Notes under the pieces: model-generated
Seen by the model: the letters and a program-made list of their open reading frames with translations, nothing else
Told to the model about the DNA's origin: nothing
Database searches by the model: none
Program-made: the position numbers and the translations under genes
Source: Chryseobacterium daecheongense
GTDB lineage: Bacteria; Bacteroidota; Bacteroidia; Flavobacteriales; Weeksellaceae
Length of the DNA stretch: 64,000 nucleotides
Assembly: GCA_027920525.1 (NCBI GenBank)
Contig: CP115858.1
Coordinates: 682,001-746,000, forward strand
Reading direction: 5' to 3'
Part shown: positions 15,992 to 25,545 of the stretch, in pieces
How positions within the stretch are numbered: position 1 is the stretch's first letter
Layout of the letters: each line of letters starts with the position of its first letter

Positions 15992-18235
15992 TTATTCTTT
16001 AATAAACCTTTTGGTTGTTTCTCCAGTCTGAAGTAAATAAACTCCCTTAGTAAGGTCACTTACATTAATGGCTCCTCTTTCAAGTTTTCCTGAATTAATT
16101 AGTTTCCCGCCCATATCAAAAATTTTATATTCTTCTGATGTAGCGTTTGAAACATTTAAGGTATTTTTTACCGGGTTAGGGAAGAGCTTCACCTCGGTAA
16201 TCAGGTCTTTAGTGATGTCTTTTTGTTTTGCTGAAGATGCAGTTACCTTTATATTGGCATTGTTCACATCAAAGAAAATGTGATTGCTCCCTTTTACCAT
16301 AATTCTTCCTGTTGTTGTTGCCACATTAGGAATTGTTACTGCCTGGGTACCGTCATTTGGAGTTCCCGCCAGCAAAGTAGTCCAGGTAGTTCCACTATTG
16401 GTTGACCATAATATATCTACATTAGCCGCATTTACATTATTTCCTGTAGTTCCTGCAACGTCCCATGTTATGGTTTGAGAGCTCCCTCCGGTATAAGTTA
16501 CGGCAGAATTTTGGGAACTCACCTTAAATGGACCAGCTGTAGAGTTTACTGTAATTATAGCATCATCGGAATTATTTCCTGATCCACCGGCTCTGTTATC
16601 ACGAACTGTAAATCTGAAATTCAGTTTTCTTGCCACATTAGATAATGCTTCTACTGTGATTTCGGATCCTGAGGTGGTTGTAGCACCTGCAAGGATAGAA
16701 GCCATTCTTGGGAAATACCTGGTAGGAGAGGCAGTTGGTGTCCATGATCTGAATGTAGGACCAGCGGTTTTTGTAGCACTGGCTGCAGAACTGGATCCTG
16801 TTTGTGAAGAAGTTCCCTTATCCATTTGCTCCCAGATATAAGTTAATGTATCTCCGTCAGCATCCGTACCGGTTCCTGTCAACATAAAGGGTGTGCCTTT
16901 AGGAATAGTGTAATCAAGGCCTGCATTAGCTGTTGGGATGGAATTTCCTGTAGCAGTATTTACAGAGCAGGTTGCCGCTTTAATATTGTCCGTAATCTGC
17001 TGAATGCTTAAAGCATGGAATAAAGCGTCCGAGTGAGCTTGCACATCATAACTTGTAATCCCTGCATAGCCCATTATGGTAGATCCGGATCCCGGTTCTA
17101 CAGGTTGCAATCCGTTTTGGGTTTGATAAGACCATGTATGATTACCTCCAAACTGATGTCCCATCTCATGAGCTACATAATCTATATCAAAACTATCTCC
17201 TGAAGGAACTCCGTCTGCCGGGGAGGTGTATCCGCTTCCTTTATAGTTTTCAGGATATGTAACTCCTCCATCTACATAAGTTGTATCGTCATTGCTGCAA
17301 ATACAGCCTATACAACCTGCATTACCACCACCACCATCTTTTCCGAATAAATGTCCTATATCAAAATTGGCATCACCAATTGTTGAATGTAAGGTTTGCA
17401 TAAGTTCATAATTCCAATTATCAAGCTGTGATGAAGGGGAATAAGGATCGGTGGATGAATTGGTGTAAATGACATCATCATTATTTGAGATAAGGATCAT
17501 TCTGGCAGCAAAATCTTTTTCAAACACTCCGTTTACACGGGTCATTGTGTTATTCATAGCAGCCAGGGCATTTGCTTTAGTTCCTCCAAAATAAGACGTA
17601 TACTCACCGGTGCAGGAAAGGGCTAATCTAAAGGTTCTTAACTTTGAATCATCAGCATTCGGTCTTGCAGCAAGAGTTGTTTTCTCAATCCCTTTCTGTG
17701 CAACATCAATCACTTTACATTCAAATTTATTAAGTGCATCCTTTTTATCAGACTTCCTATAAATTACATACGTAGAAAGATCCTTCGTGTAAGGCTCAAT
17801 AAAAACAGCAGAGCGGTCACCGTAAATTTCCATAGAAGAAAGCCCCAAAGGAGAAATACTGAAATACACAGTCGAACTTTTATCTTCTGCTCCCTGTCCA
17901 ACATACGATTTAATATCCGGATATTTCGCAGCTAAAAGAGGATCAAGGTTTGAGTTTTCCCTTACTTTAAAATTTTCCATTTTTCCTTCTGAATTAGGAA
18001 AAGAAATAATAATTTCTGATGGTTCTCCCGCAGACAATCTTTTTGGAGCTTTTGAAAGGACGCTTTTGAGTGCATCAAGATTTAGCGAGTACACTTTTGG
18101 ATCAGTAATGCCGGTTTTGTTCTCAAAAACCTGCGATGCTGTCTTTGGTGAAGTTTGAGACCAGAGACGATCGGTCTGCGCGAAAGAGATGCCCGAAATT
18201 AAAAGCACCCCAATCATGGATAACTGTTTTTTCAT
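15992..18235 (-). CDS. Secreted reprolysin-like zinc metalloprotease with T9SS sorting domain
   Basis: A 747-residue precursor: signal peptide (residues 1-20), propeptide to about 195, a reprolysin-type M12B catalytic domain with HEMGHQFGGNH at 356-366 (HExxHxxGxxH, three zinc-binding His) and the Met-turn IMGYAG near 389. Ig-like/PKD-like beta domains cover about 430-665. A C-terminal T9SS type A sorting domain (LFPNPVKNTLNV onward, ending KRFIKE) follows. Thus it is exported by Sec, then secreted or surface-attached by T9SS. The paralog at 18485-21415 is highly similar across the first 650 residues. It probably degrades extracellular protein; the substrate is not predictable. Confidence 0.93.
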   Translation of the reverse strand: MKKQLSMIGVLLISGISFAQTDRLWSQTSPKTASQVFENKTGITDPKVYSLNLDALKSVLSKAPKRLSAGEPSEIIISFPNSEGKMENFKVRENSNLDPLLAAKYPDIKSYVGQGAEDKSSTVYFSISPLGLSSMEIYGDRSAVFIEPYTKDLSTYVIYRKSDKKDALNKFECKVIDVAQKGIEKTTLAARPNADDSKLRTFRLALSCTGEYTSYFGGTKANALAAMNNTMTRVNGVFEKDFAARMILISNNDDVIYTNSSTDPYSPSSQLDNWNYELMQTLHSTIGDANFDIGHLFGKDGGGGNAGCIGCICSNDDTTYVDGGVTYPENYKGSGYTSPADGVPSGDSFDIDYVAHEMGHQFGGNHTWSYQTQNGLQPVEPGSGSTIMGYAGITSYDVQAHSDALFHALSIQQITDNIKAATCSVNTATGNSIPTANAGLDYTIPKGTPFMLTGTGTDADGDTLTYIWEQMDKGTSSQTGSSSAASATKTAGPTFRSWTPTASPTRYFPRMASILAGATTTSGSEITVEALSNVARKLNFRFTVRDNRAGGSGNNSDDAIITVNSTAGPFKVSSQNSAVTYTGGSSQTITWDVAGTTGNNVNAANVDILWSTNSGTTWTTLLAGTPNDGTQAVTIPNVATTTGRIMVKGSNHIFFDVNNANIKVTASSAKQKDITKDLITEVKLFPNPVKNTLNVSNATSEEYKIFDMGGKLINSGKLERGAINVSDLTKGVYLLQTGETTKRFIKE

Positions 18236-18430
18236 ATAAAATATTGTTTAATTGTGGAATACCAAAGCTAACGAAAATAATATTACGAAAAACGTACTTA
18301 ATTCATATTTTTACTAAGTATTAATTATTATTTTCATTTACTAATTGAATAATAGTTAATTTTTTAATAAAAAATGAATAAAATAAATTAAAACAAAATA
18401 AATGATTAATTTTTTTCTAAATCAACAAAT

Positions 18431-18460
18431 AAAAAAACTACCTCTGGTGAGGTAGCTTTT
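18431..18460 (-). terminator. Intrinsic terminator after the 976-residue metalloprotease gene
   Basis: Perfect 7-bp stem CTACCTC / GAGGTAG with a TGGT loop, seven T following on the minus strand. It lies 25 bases beyond the stop. Confidence 0.85.
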
Positions 18461-18484
18461 TCATTTAATCCTGATTTAATATTA

Positions 18485-21415
18485 TTAATCTTTAATGAAT
18501 CTCCTTGAAATTTCACCAATTTGTATCATATAAGCTCCTTTTACGAGATTATTTACATTAACAGATCCTCTTTCGAGTTTTCCTGAATTGATTAATTTTC
18601 CTGTCATATCGAAGATTTTATATTCTTCAGATGTTGTATTGGAAACATTAAGGATATTTTTTACCGGATTAGGATAAAGTTTGATATCTGTAAGCATATT
18701 ATTGCCACCTAATATGTCTCCTTTAGATGTTGATCCGATATTTACTGTGTAATCCTCAACTTGTCCATACGTATAAGTTCCGCAAGATGATGATGGGATA
18801 GAGCTGTACTGCATCATTACTCTCATTCTTGTAGAGCCAAGTGCAGCAGAGGCAGGAATCGTTATACTTCCCGTTACCGGTGTTGTAGTAGATCCTGATT
18901 TGGTCCATACCAATTCGCCGCTATCTGTAAAGACTCCGTTTTGATTGTAGTCAATATATACTGCGTACGCTTCACTGTATACGGTTGAAGTCCATACCGG
19001 AGTAATAGAAATTGTATAGGCAGTTCCTCTTGTAACATTAGTGGAAACAGATGTGAAATTCTCGTATCCTGCAGTTCCCGTAGAAGTGTTGTTGATTGTT
19101 CCAAACTTCACGTTTCCTATTCTTTCGTCAGCAGTATTGTTTGCACTTGCTGAACAATAAGTTACCGTGCTTCCTGCAAGAGTTGTTACACTTACGGAAT
19201 TACTGGCTACTGAAGTGTTTCCTGCGGCGTCTTTTGCTTTAACGGTAAAGCTGTAAGTGGTAGATGGACTTAAGCTTGTTACTGTATAAGAAGTAGAAGC
19301 GGTAGATCCTATTAATGAAGCACCCTGATATACATCATATCCGGTAACTCCTACATTATCCGTAGCTCCGCTCCATGATAAATTGGTTGTGGTTGCAGTA
19401 GTACCGGAAGCAGCAAGAGTAGGTGCTGTAGGCGCTACAGTATCAGTTCCTCCTGAACCTGCATTTACCGTGATGTTAGCGTTATTTACATCAAAGAATA
19501 CATGATTGGAACCTTTTACCATAATTCTCCCTGTTGTCGTAGAGGCATTAGGTATGGTAACAGCCTGGCTTCCATCATTAGGTGTTCCGGCTAATAATGT
19601 AGTCCAAGTATTTCCACTGTCAGTTGACCAAAGAATATCTACATTAGCAGCATTTACATTATTTCCTGTAGTTCCTGCTACATCCCATGTTACAGTTTGG
19701 GAAGTTCCTCCTGTATATGTCGTTGCTGAATTTTGGGAAGAAACTACAAATGGTCCTGCTGTAGAATTTACCGTAATCACTGCATCATCAGAATTGTTTC
19801 CTGAACCTCCGGCTCTGTTATCACGAACTGTAAATCTGAAGTTCAGTGTTCTTGCTACATTAGATAAAGCTTCTACAGTAATTTCTGAACCTGCGGTTGT
19901 GGTAGCACCGGCAAGGATAGAAGCCATCCTTGGAAAATATCTTGTTGGAGAAGTTGTTGGAGTCCATGATCTGAAAGTAGGTCCGGATGCTTTTGTTGCG
20001 CTGGCTGCAGAGCTTGCTCCTGTCTGTGACGAAGAAGCATTGTCCATTTGTTCCCATACATAAGTTAATGAATCTCCGTCTGCATCCGTACCGGTTCCTG
20101 TTAACATGAATGGTGTGCCTTTAGGAATAGTGTAATCAGATCCTGCATTAGCGGTTGGAATTGCATTTCCTGTTGCTGTACTTACAGGACATGTTTTTGC
20201 TTTAATATTATTAGTGATCTGCTGGATACTTATTGCATGGAAAAATGCATCAGAATGAGGTTGTACATCCTGAGAGGTAATTCCTGCATATCCCATGATG
20301 GTAGATCCTGAACCAGGTTCCATATTAGCTCCGGTTCCTTCATTGCTCATAGAGAATGTATGGTTTCCTCCGAACTGATGCCCCATCTCATGCGCTACAT
20401 AATCAATATCAAAATTATCTCCTGAAGGAATTGCATCAGCAGGGGAGGTGTAGCCACTTCCTTTCGAGCCGTTTGTACAAACACATCCGATACATCCGGC
20501 ATTTCCACCACCTCCGGTAGCCCCGAAAAGGTGTCCGATGTCGTAATTAGCCTCGCCAATCACAGAAGTTAGGGTATTTTGAAGTTGCGAATTCCAGTTA
20601 TTCATACTGCTTGAAGGAGAGTAAGGATCCGTAGAAGCATTAGTGTAAATTACAGCATCATTGTTAGAAATTAAAACCATTCTTGCTGCGAAATCTTTTT
20701 CAAAAACACCATTTACGCGGGTCATTGTATTGTTCATTGCAGCTAAAGCATTGGCTTTTGTTCCCCCAAAATAAGTAGTGTATTCTCCCGTGCATGAAAG
20801 TGCTAATCTGAAAGTTCTCAGTTTGGCATCATCAGCGTTAGGTCTTGCAGCGAGACTGGTATTATCAATCCCTTTTTGGGCAACATCAATAACAGTACAT
20901 TCAAATTTGTTAAGATTGTCTTTTTTGTCTGATTTTTTATAAACCACATACGTTGAAAGATCTTTGGTGTAAGGCTCGATGAACACAGCCGATTTATCAC
21001 CATAAATTTCCATCGAGGATAACCCTAAGGGCGAAATACTGAAATAAACTGTGGAATTAGAATCTCCAAGACCCTCACCAACGTAAGATTTGATGTCCGG
21101 ATACCGGGCTGCCAGTTGTGGATCAAAATTTGAATTTTCCTTTACTTTAAAGTTTTCTATTTTCCCGTCGGAATTAGGAAAAGAAATAATGACTTGTGAT
21201 TTTTCGCCGGCAGCCAGTCTTTTGGGAGCTCTTGAAAGCGCGTTTTTCAAACCGTCTATGTCCAGTGTATAGACTTTTGGATTATTGATGTTCGTTTTAT
21301 TCTCGAAAACATTTGCAGATGTTTTCTGTGAACTTTGAGACCAGAGACGATCGGTCTGAGCGAAAGAAATGCCCGTCATAAAAAGCACTCCAATCAGAGT
21401 TAATTGTTTTTTCAT
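18485..21415 (-). CDS. Secreted reprolysin-like metalloprotease with FN3, GEVED and T9SS domains
   Basis: I place the start at the ATG at 21415, where the signal peptide begins (KKQLTLIGVLF, matching the paralog); an in-frame ATG at 21475 would add 20 poorly fitting residues. The 976-residue product has propeptide, HEMGHQFGGNH zinc site, Met-turn IMGYAG and the same Ig-like/PKD-like beta domains as its tandem neighbour. It then gains a fibronectin type III domain (starting near APTAPTLAASG) and a GEVED-type domain (ending GQVEDYTVNI) before the T9SS sorting tail. The extra modules could bind substrate or surface glycans. The pair is a tandem duplication in which one copy differs by two modules. 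Confidence 0.93.
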   Translation of the reverse strand: MKKQLTLIGVLFMTGISFAQTDRLWSQSSQKTSANVFENKTNINNPKVYTLDIDGLKNALSRAPKRLAAGEKSQVIISFPNSDGKIENFKVKENSNFDPQLAARYPDIKSYVGEGLGDSNSTVYFSISPLGLSSMEIYGDKSAVFIEPYTKDLSTYVVYKKSDKKDNLNKFECTVIDVAQKGIDNTSLAARPNADDAKLRTFRLALSCTGEYTTYFGGTKANALAAMNNTMTRVNGVFEKDFAARMVLISNNDAVIYTNASTDPYSPSSSMNNWNSQLQNTLTSVIGEANYDIGHLFGATGGGGNAGCIGCVCTNGSKGSGYTSPADAIPSGDNFDIDYVAHEMGHQFGGNHTFSMSNEGTGANMEPGSGSTIMGYAGITSQDVQPHSDAFFHAISIQQITNNIKAKTCPVSTATGNAIPTANAGSDYTIPKGTPFMLTGTGTDADGDSLTYVWEQMDNASSSQTGASSAASATKASGPTFRSWTPTTSPTRYFPRMASILAGATTTAGSEITVEALSNVARTLNFRFTVRDNRAGGSGNNSDDAVITVNSTAGPFVVSSQNSATTYTGGTSQTVTWDVAGTTGNNVNAANVDILWSTDSGNTWTTLLAGTPNDGSQAVTIPNASTTTGRIMVKGSNHVFFDVNNANITVNAGSGGTDTVAPTAPTLAASGTTATTTNLSWSGATDNVGVTGYDVYQGASLIGSTASTSYTVTSLSPSTTYSFTVKAKDAAGNTSVASNSVSVTTLAGSTVTYCSASANNTADERIGNVKFGTINNTSTGTAGYENFTSVSTNVTRGTAYTISITPVWTSTVYSEAYAVYIDYNQNGVFTDSGELVWTKSGSTTTPVTGSITIPASAALGSTRMRVMMQYSSIPSSSCGTYTYGQVEDYTVNIGSTSKGDILGGNNMLTDIKLYPNPVKNILNVSNTTSEEYKIFDMTGKLINSGKLERGSVNVNNLVKGAYMIQIGEISRRFIKD

Positions 21416-21554
21416 AAAATATTTGTTTGATTGTGGAATGTCAAAGCTAATAAAAAAAATTACAACAGAAAACAAAATTTTTTAAGAAAATTTTTGATTA
21501 TATTTTAAATATATTAAGCATTATGTTAAGAATAACAAAATTCATATTGTATCA

Positions 21555-21592
21555 AAAAAAGAAAATAGCATACGTAAAATACGCATGCTATT
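21555..21592 (-). terminator. Intrinsic terminator after the DinB-family gene
   Basis: 13-bp stem (arms AATAGCATACGTA and TACGCATGCTATT, one mismatch), three-base loop, with seven T following on the minus strand. Confidence 0.85.
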
Positions 21593-21617
21593 CATTTATT
21601 GATAAGTTAACTCTACA

Positions 21618-22115
21618 TTATAATCTATCATCAGCCGTAGGGCCATACAATCCGGGAACTTTATTTCCCGTTGATCTCAGATAAACAACCAGTTCTCCTC
21701 TGTGATGATATAAATGATTAAATAAAAAGCCTCTGATTACCTGAACTCTTGTAGTAGGAGCGAAAAGAATTTTTCCATTCATTTCCATTTTCCACTCATT
21801 AAAATATGTACTTTCATCAGAGCCATCTATTACTTGTTGGGCTCTACTGACATTATTTTCAAACTTTGCTACAATATTTTGAATTGTGGAAATATCCCCT
21901 TTATCATATTGGTAGATTCCCATATCGAAAGTATCCTGATTGAAAGTATATTCATACCAGTTGTAAATCTCTGCAATATGTGAAGCCAGTTGGCCCGTGG
22001 TCCAGCTTTTATCGGAAGGTTTCCAGTCCAGAACACTGTCGGGAATTGCATTTAAAATTTTCCGGGTATTCTCTGCTTCATAGAGAAACTCACCTAAAAG
22101 AGCCTGTTTAATCAT
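21618..22115 (-). CDS. DinB family protein
   Basis: A 165-residue four-helix-bundle protein of the DinB/YfiT superfamily, typically metal-binding and often a thiol transferase. Putative metal ligands are the His in LASHIAEIYNW near residue 45 and the HLYHHRGEL motif near 134. It starts 16 bases after the acyl-CoA dehydrogenase gene on the same strand, so the two probably share a transcript that ends at the terminator 21555-21592. In Bacteroidota such proteins are commonly linked to bacillithiol chemistry, but the substrate here is unknown. Confidence 0.85.
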   Translation of the reverse strand: MIKQALLGEFLYEAENTRKILNAIPDSVLDWKPSDKSWTTGQLASHIAEIYNWYEYTFNQDTFDMGIYQYDKGDISTIQNIVAKFENNVSRAQQVIDGSDESTYFNEWKMEMNGKILFAPTTRVQVIRGFLFNHLYHHRGELVVYLRSTGNKVPGLYGPTADDRL

Positions 22116-22131
22116 GATAGTAGAAAATAAA

Positions 22132-23271
22132 TTATTGTGTAATATCTCTTCCGATTACCAATCTCTGGATTTCTGAAGTTCCTTCACCAATGGTACAAAG
22201 TTTAGAATCTCTGTAATATTTTTCTGCAGGAAAATCTTTAGTATATCCATAACCTCCAAAGATCTGAACTGCATTATTTGCAATTCTCACACAAGCTTCA
22301 GAAGCAAATAACTTCGCCATTGCTCCTTCTTTGGTCATTTTTTGTTTTGCATTCTTTAATGTACAAGCCCTGTGAATAAGAAGTTCAGCAGCGTCAATTT
22401 CAGTTGCCATATCAGCAAGCATGAAATTAATAGCCTGAAAGCTTGCGATAGATTTTCCGAACTGATGTCTTTCCTTAGCATACTTTAATGCTGCTTTATA
22501 TGCACCTCTTGCTGTCCCAAGACTTAATGCTGCAATAGATATTCTTCCACCATCCAGGATTTTCATAGCTTGCTTGAAGCCTTCTCCAACTTCTCCTAAA
22601 CGATTAGAATCTGGTACACGTACATTATCAAAAATTAATTCAGCCGTTTCAGAAGCACGCATTCCCAGTTTGTTCTCTTTCTTTCCTGAAGTGAAACCCG
22701 GCATTCCCTTTTCCAAAACAAAAGCAGTTGAATTATTCTTTGCTCCTTTTTCTCCCGTTCTTGTCATTACGACTGCAATATCTCCGGAAATAGCATGAGT
22801 AATGAAGTTTTTAGCTCCATTGATTACCCATTCATCACCATCCTTCACAGCTGTTGTAGACATTCCTCCTGAATCAGAACCCGTATTGTGTTCTGTTAAT
22901 CCCCATGCTCCAAGTACTTTTCCTGTTGCAAGCTGAGGCAACCATCTATGTCTTTGCTCTTCATTTCCAAATTCGTAAATATGGTTCGTACACAATGAGT
23001 TGTGTGCGGCTAAAGAAAGTCCGATAGAAGGATCTACCTGAGAAATTTCGTCAAGAATGGTAACATATTCGTGATAGCCTAACCCGGAACCTCCATATTG
23101 CTCAGGAACAACAATTCCCATAAAACCCATTTCTCCTAATTGATGAAATAGATCTTTTGGAAAAGTCTGGCTCTCGTCCCATTCCATAATATGGGGTCTG
23201 ATGTTTTTTTCAGCAAATTCTTTTGCTGTTTCTGCTATCATTTTGATGTTGTCAACAATCTCGGTATTCAT
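22132..23271 (-). CDS. Acyl-CoA dehydrogenase
   Basis: A FAD-dependent acyl-CoA dehydrogenase that forms the 2,3-double bond of acyl-CoA and passes electrons to ETF. The 379-residue protein has the usual N-terminal helical, middle beta and C-terminal helical domains. Signatures are GAWGLTEHNTGSDSGG near residue 135 and IFGGYGYTKDFPAEKYYRD near 340, followed by IGEGTSEIQ with the catalytic-base Glu. The close fit to short/branched-chain or butyryl-CoA types is an impression only; chain-length preference is not readable. A TATCTTTG promoter match lies 23 bases upstream. Confidence 0.95.
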   Translation of the reverse strand: MNTEIVDNIKMIAETAKEFAEKNIRPHIMEWDESQTFPKDLFHQLGEMGFMGIVVPEQYGGSGLGYHEYVTILDEISQVDPSIGLSLAAHNSLCTNHIYEFGNEEQRHRWLPQLATGKVLGAWGLTEHNTGSDSGGMSTTAVKDGDEWVINGAKNFITHAISGDIAVVMTRTGEKGAKNNSTAFVLEKGMPGFTSGKKENKLGMRASETAELIFDNVRVPDSNRLGEVGEGFKQAMKILDGGRISIAALSLGTARGAYKAALKYAKERHQFGKSIASFQAINFMLADMATEIDAAELLIHRACTLKNAKQKMTKEGAMAKLFASEACVRIANNAVQIFGGYGYTKDFPAEKYYRDSKLCTIGEGTSEIQRLVIGRDITQ

Positions 23272-23294
23272 TATATAAGTAAATAGTTAGTTCT

Positions 23295-23302
23295 CAAAGA
23301 TA
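23295..23302 (-). promoter_or_regulatory. Candidate -7 element (TATCTTTG) for the acyl-CoA dehydrogenase / DinB unit
   Basis: A TAnnTTTG match on the minus strand 23 bases before the start codon; no clear -33 element. Confidence 0.45.
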
Positions 23303-23466
23303 CTTAAATTGTAGAAATACGAAAATAAATTATCCACTGCGTAATATTCCGTCTACAATAAATTAACTATCAGTTTTTTACATAATATAATTTAATAATT
23401 TTTTAATAAAAATCGTGTAAAGAGATATTGATTATTTATCTACTTTACAATACCAAATTTTAGAAT

Positions 23467-25341
23467 ATGAAAAAACTTTTACGATCTATTATTTTATTTT
23501 CCTCTTTTGTTTCAGCACAAATTCCGGCCGGATATTATGACGGAACACCGGGACTTACCGGATTTGCATTGAAGTCCAGATTGCATGACATTATTTCGAC
23601 CAAGAACATAAGCTGGCATTATGGTGATCTCACCAATTATTATAATCAGACGGATCTTGATATTTATTATGATCATGATGCAAGCAACACGACGATACTA
23701 TTGGATATGTACTCTGAAATTCCGACAGGACCGGATGCTTACGAATATACGACCGCTAATCTTATAGGAAGTTCGTCGGCCGAAGGACTCGGATGGAACA
23801 GAGAGCATATGATGCCTCAAAGTACATTTTACAGTAACTATCCCATGTATTCGGATTTGTTTTATGTAGTACCAACAGATGCAAGGATCAATCAGTTGAG
23901 AAGTAATTATCCTTATGGAATTTCTACTACAACACCTTCTAATGTATTTTACACCTTTACCAATTCTTCCAAAATCGGAAGAAGTGCCATTCCCAATTAT
24001 GTTTATACAGGACGTGTTTACGAACCGATAGATGAGTTCAAAGGAGATGTTGCCAGGAGCTTATTGTATTTTGCAGTGAGGTATGAAGGAAAATTAGGGA
24101 CTTTTAAATTCAACAATAATGCAAATCCGGCCTCGGATACCAATCCTCTGGACGGTACGGAAGAAAAAGCATTTGATGATGCGTATATAGCTATGCTTCT
24201 CCAATGGCATGCCCAGGATCCTGTTTCCCAAAGAGAAATTGACAGAAATAATTCTGTTTACATGATACAAAAGAACAGAAATCCATTTATTGATCATCCG
24301 CAATGGGTAAATGATATCTGGGGACAGGTTCCTGACACGATTTCTCCTCAATCACCAACGAATCTAACTGTGAGTCAGACAAGCGCCTACTTTACAACAT
24401 TGAGCTGGATGCCAAGTACAAGTTCCGATGTTATCGGATATAAGATTTATCAGAATGGGTCGCTGGTGGCATCAACAAGAAATACCTCGATAAGCATCGA
24501 TCATCTTTCTCCTTCTACCAACTACAATTATACGGTTAAAGCCTATGATAACGGATATCTTTTTTCACCAGACAGTAATATTGTTTCAGTAACCACTCTT
24601 GCTTCCGATGTATATTCCAAAGACCTTTTTGTTTCTAAATATTTAGAAGGAACATCCAATAATAAAGCTATTGAGATTACCAACAGAACGGGGCATGCGG
24701 TGAATTTAAGCAATTACAGGCTTGCTATTCAGTTTCCTAGTGGTACCAATTATTATTTTCCCGCTCCATATGAGCTGGAGGGGACCGTACAGAATAATGA
24801 AACTTTTATGATTTTAAATCCTAACGCCAGTTTTTCATGCTTTAGCAATGAAAGCGCTAAGTTTGTTACTGCAGCCCCGCAAATGACATTTTCAGGAAGT
24901 CAGTATATTGAGCTGAGTTATAAATCTACAACTGTTGATGCTATTGGTATCAAGTCCCAATCCAATTCATCTCAATTGACTGACGTTTCTCTTTACAGAA
25001 AAGCTAATGTTACTCAGCCCACAACTTCTTTTAATATAAATGAATGGGACGTACATCCTGCTGATCATTGTGAAGATACGGGAACTTTATTTTTACAGGA
25101 TATTCAGTATGCCGGACAGGAAGAACTTAAAATATATCCTAATCCTGTCAGTGAAAATATATTTGTAAGCGGAAAAACAGAAGGCATAGAAACGGCACAG
25201 ATCATCGACTGGTCCGGAAGGGTATTGATTACTGAAAAAATACCTTTCCTCAATAAAAATAATATTTCCGTACAGAATTTACAATCCGGTCATTATCTTT
25301 TAAAACTGGATAACAAAGTATTTAAATTTATCAAGAAATAA
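23467..25341 (+). CDS. Secreted endonuclease I with FN3, lamin-tail and T9SS domains
   Basis: A 624-residue exported nuclease. It has a signal peptide (cleavage near residue 18), then an endonuclease I (EndA/Vvn-type, His-Me finger) domain to about 290 with the active-site segment GWNREHMMPQS near residue 116. A fibronectin type III domain covers about 296-378. A lamin-tail domain follows (starting DLFVSKYLEG near residue 386), then a T9SS type A sorting tail (YPNPVSENIFV to the C-terminal KFIKK). Such enzymes degrade extracellular DNA or RNA for nutrients or biofilm turnover. It is a single gene; the 195-base upstream region is AT-rich with no clear TAnnTTTG match. Confidence 0.93.
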   Translation: MKKLLRSIILFSSFVSAQIPAGYYDGTPGLTGFALKSRLHDIISTKNISWHYGDLTNYYNQTDLDIYYDHDASNTTILLDMYSEIPTGPDAYEYTTANLIGSSSAEGLGWNREHMMPQSTFYSNYPMYSDLFYVVPTDARINQLRSNYPYGISTTTPSNVFYTFTNSSKIGRSAIPNYVYTGRVYEPIDEFKGDVARSLLYFAVRYEGKLGTFKFNNNANPASDTNPLDGTEEKAFDDAYIAMLLQWHAQDPVSQREIDRNNSVYMIQKNRNPFIDHPQWVNDIWGQVPDTISPQSPTNLTVSQTSAYFTTLSWMPSTSSDVIGYKIYQNGSLVASTRNTSISIDHLSPSTNYNYTVKAYDNGYLFSPDSNIVSVTTLASDVYSKDLFVSKYLEGTSNNKAIEITNRTGHAVNLSNYRLAIQFPSGTNYYFPAPYELEGTVQNNETFMILNPNASFSCFSNESAKFVTAAPQMTFSGSQYIELSYKSTTVDAIGIKSQSNSSQLTDVSLYRKANVTQPTTSFNINEWDVHPADHCEDTGTLFLQDIQYAGQEELKIYPNPVSENIFVSGKTEGIETAQIIDWSGRVLITEKIPFLNKNNISVQNLQSGHYLLKLDNKVFKFIKK

Positions 25342-25458
25342 CTTTATAAAATTCAGAAAATAGATTTTTTCACTTTAAAAAGTAATGAAATTATAGTTTT
25401 GGAAATTAATTTTTAACGCGCTCGTATCCCGTTGAATCTACTGTTTTACAGGATATTG

Positions 25459-25479
25459 ATATAAGCAGATTCACTAATA
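25459..25479. promoter_or_regulatory. SatD-unit operator site 1 (reverse orientation)
   Basis: ATATAAGCA-N5-ACTAATA, the reverse complement form of sites 2 and 3 with one mismatch in the weaker half. Its left half forms a perfect 12-bp inverted repeat (GATATAAGCAGA / TCTGCTTATATC) with the right half of site 2. Confidence 0.55.
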
Positions 25480-25488
25480 ATTAATATC

Positions 25489-25509
25489 TATAAGTGTTTC
25501 TGCTTATAT
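25489..25509. promoter_or_regulatory. SatD-unit operator site 2
   Basis: TATAAGT-N5-TGCTTATAT, an imperfect 21-bp palindrome identical in both halves to site 3 and starting 29 bp before it. Confidence 0.6.
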
Positions 25510-25517
25510 CTTTTATT

Positions 25518-25538
25518 TATAAGTAATTATGCTTATAT
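25518..25538. promoter_or_regulatory. SatD-unit operator site 3, overlapping the -7 element
   Basis: TATAAGT-N5-TGCTTATAT, the same 21-bp palindrome as site 2. It overlaps the promoter match at 25534-25541, so a bound protein would block RNA polymerase. Starts of sites 1, 2 and 3 are 30 and 29 bp apart, about three helical turns. Confidence 0.6.
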
Positions 25539-25541
25539 TTG
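25534..25541 (+). promoter_or_regulatory. Candidate -7 element (TATATTTG) for satD-DUF3307
   Basis: A TAnnTTTG match only four bases before the ATG at 25546. With a start site about five to seven bases downstream the mRNA would begin at or within a base or two of the start codon, meaning a leaderless transcript. Confidence 0.5.
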
Positions 25542-25545
25542 CAAA

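Noticed and set aside
19506..20063. 185-residue open frame antisense to the 976-residue metalloprotease gene
   Set aside because: It lies wholly inside a strongly supported coding region on the other strand, repeats in the paralog as a shorter frame, and has no start signal or family; it mirrors the Thr/Ser/Val-rich coding bias.
21416..21475. Longer start (21475) for the 976-residue metalloprotease
   Set aside because: The paralog's start aligns with 21415, directly at the signal peptide.
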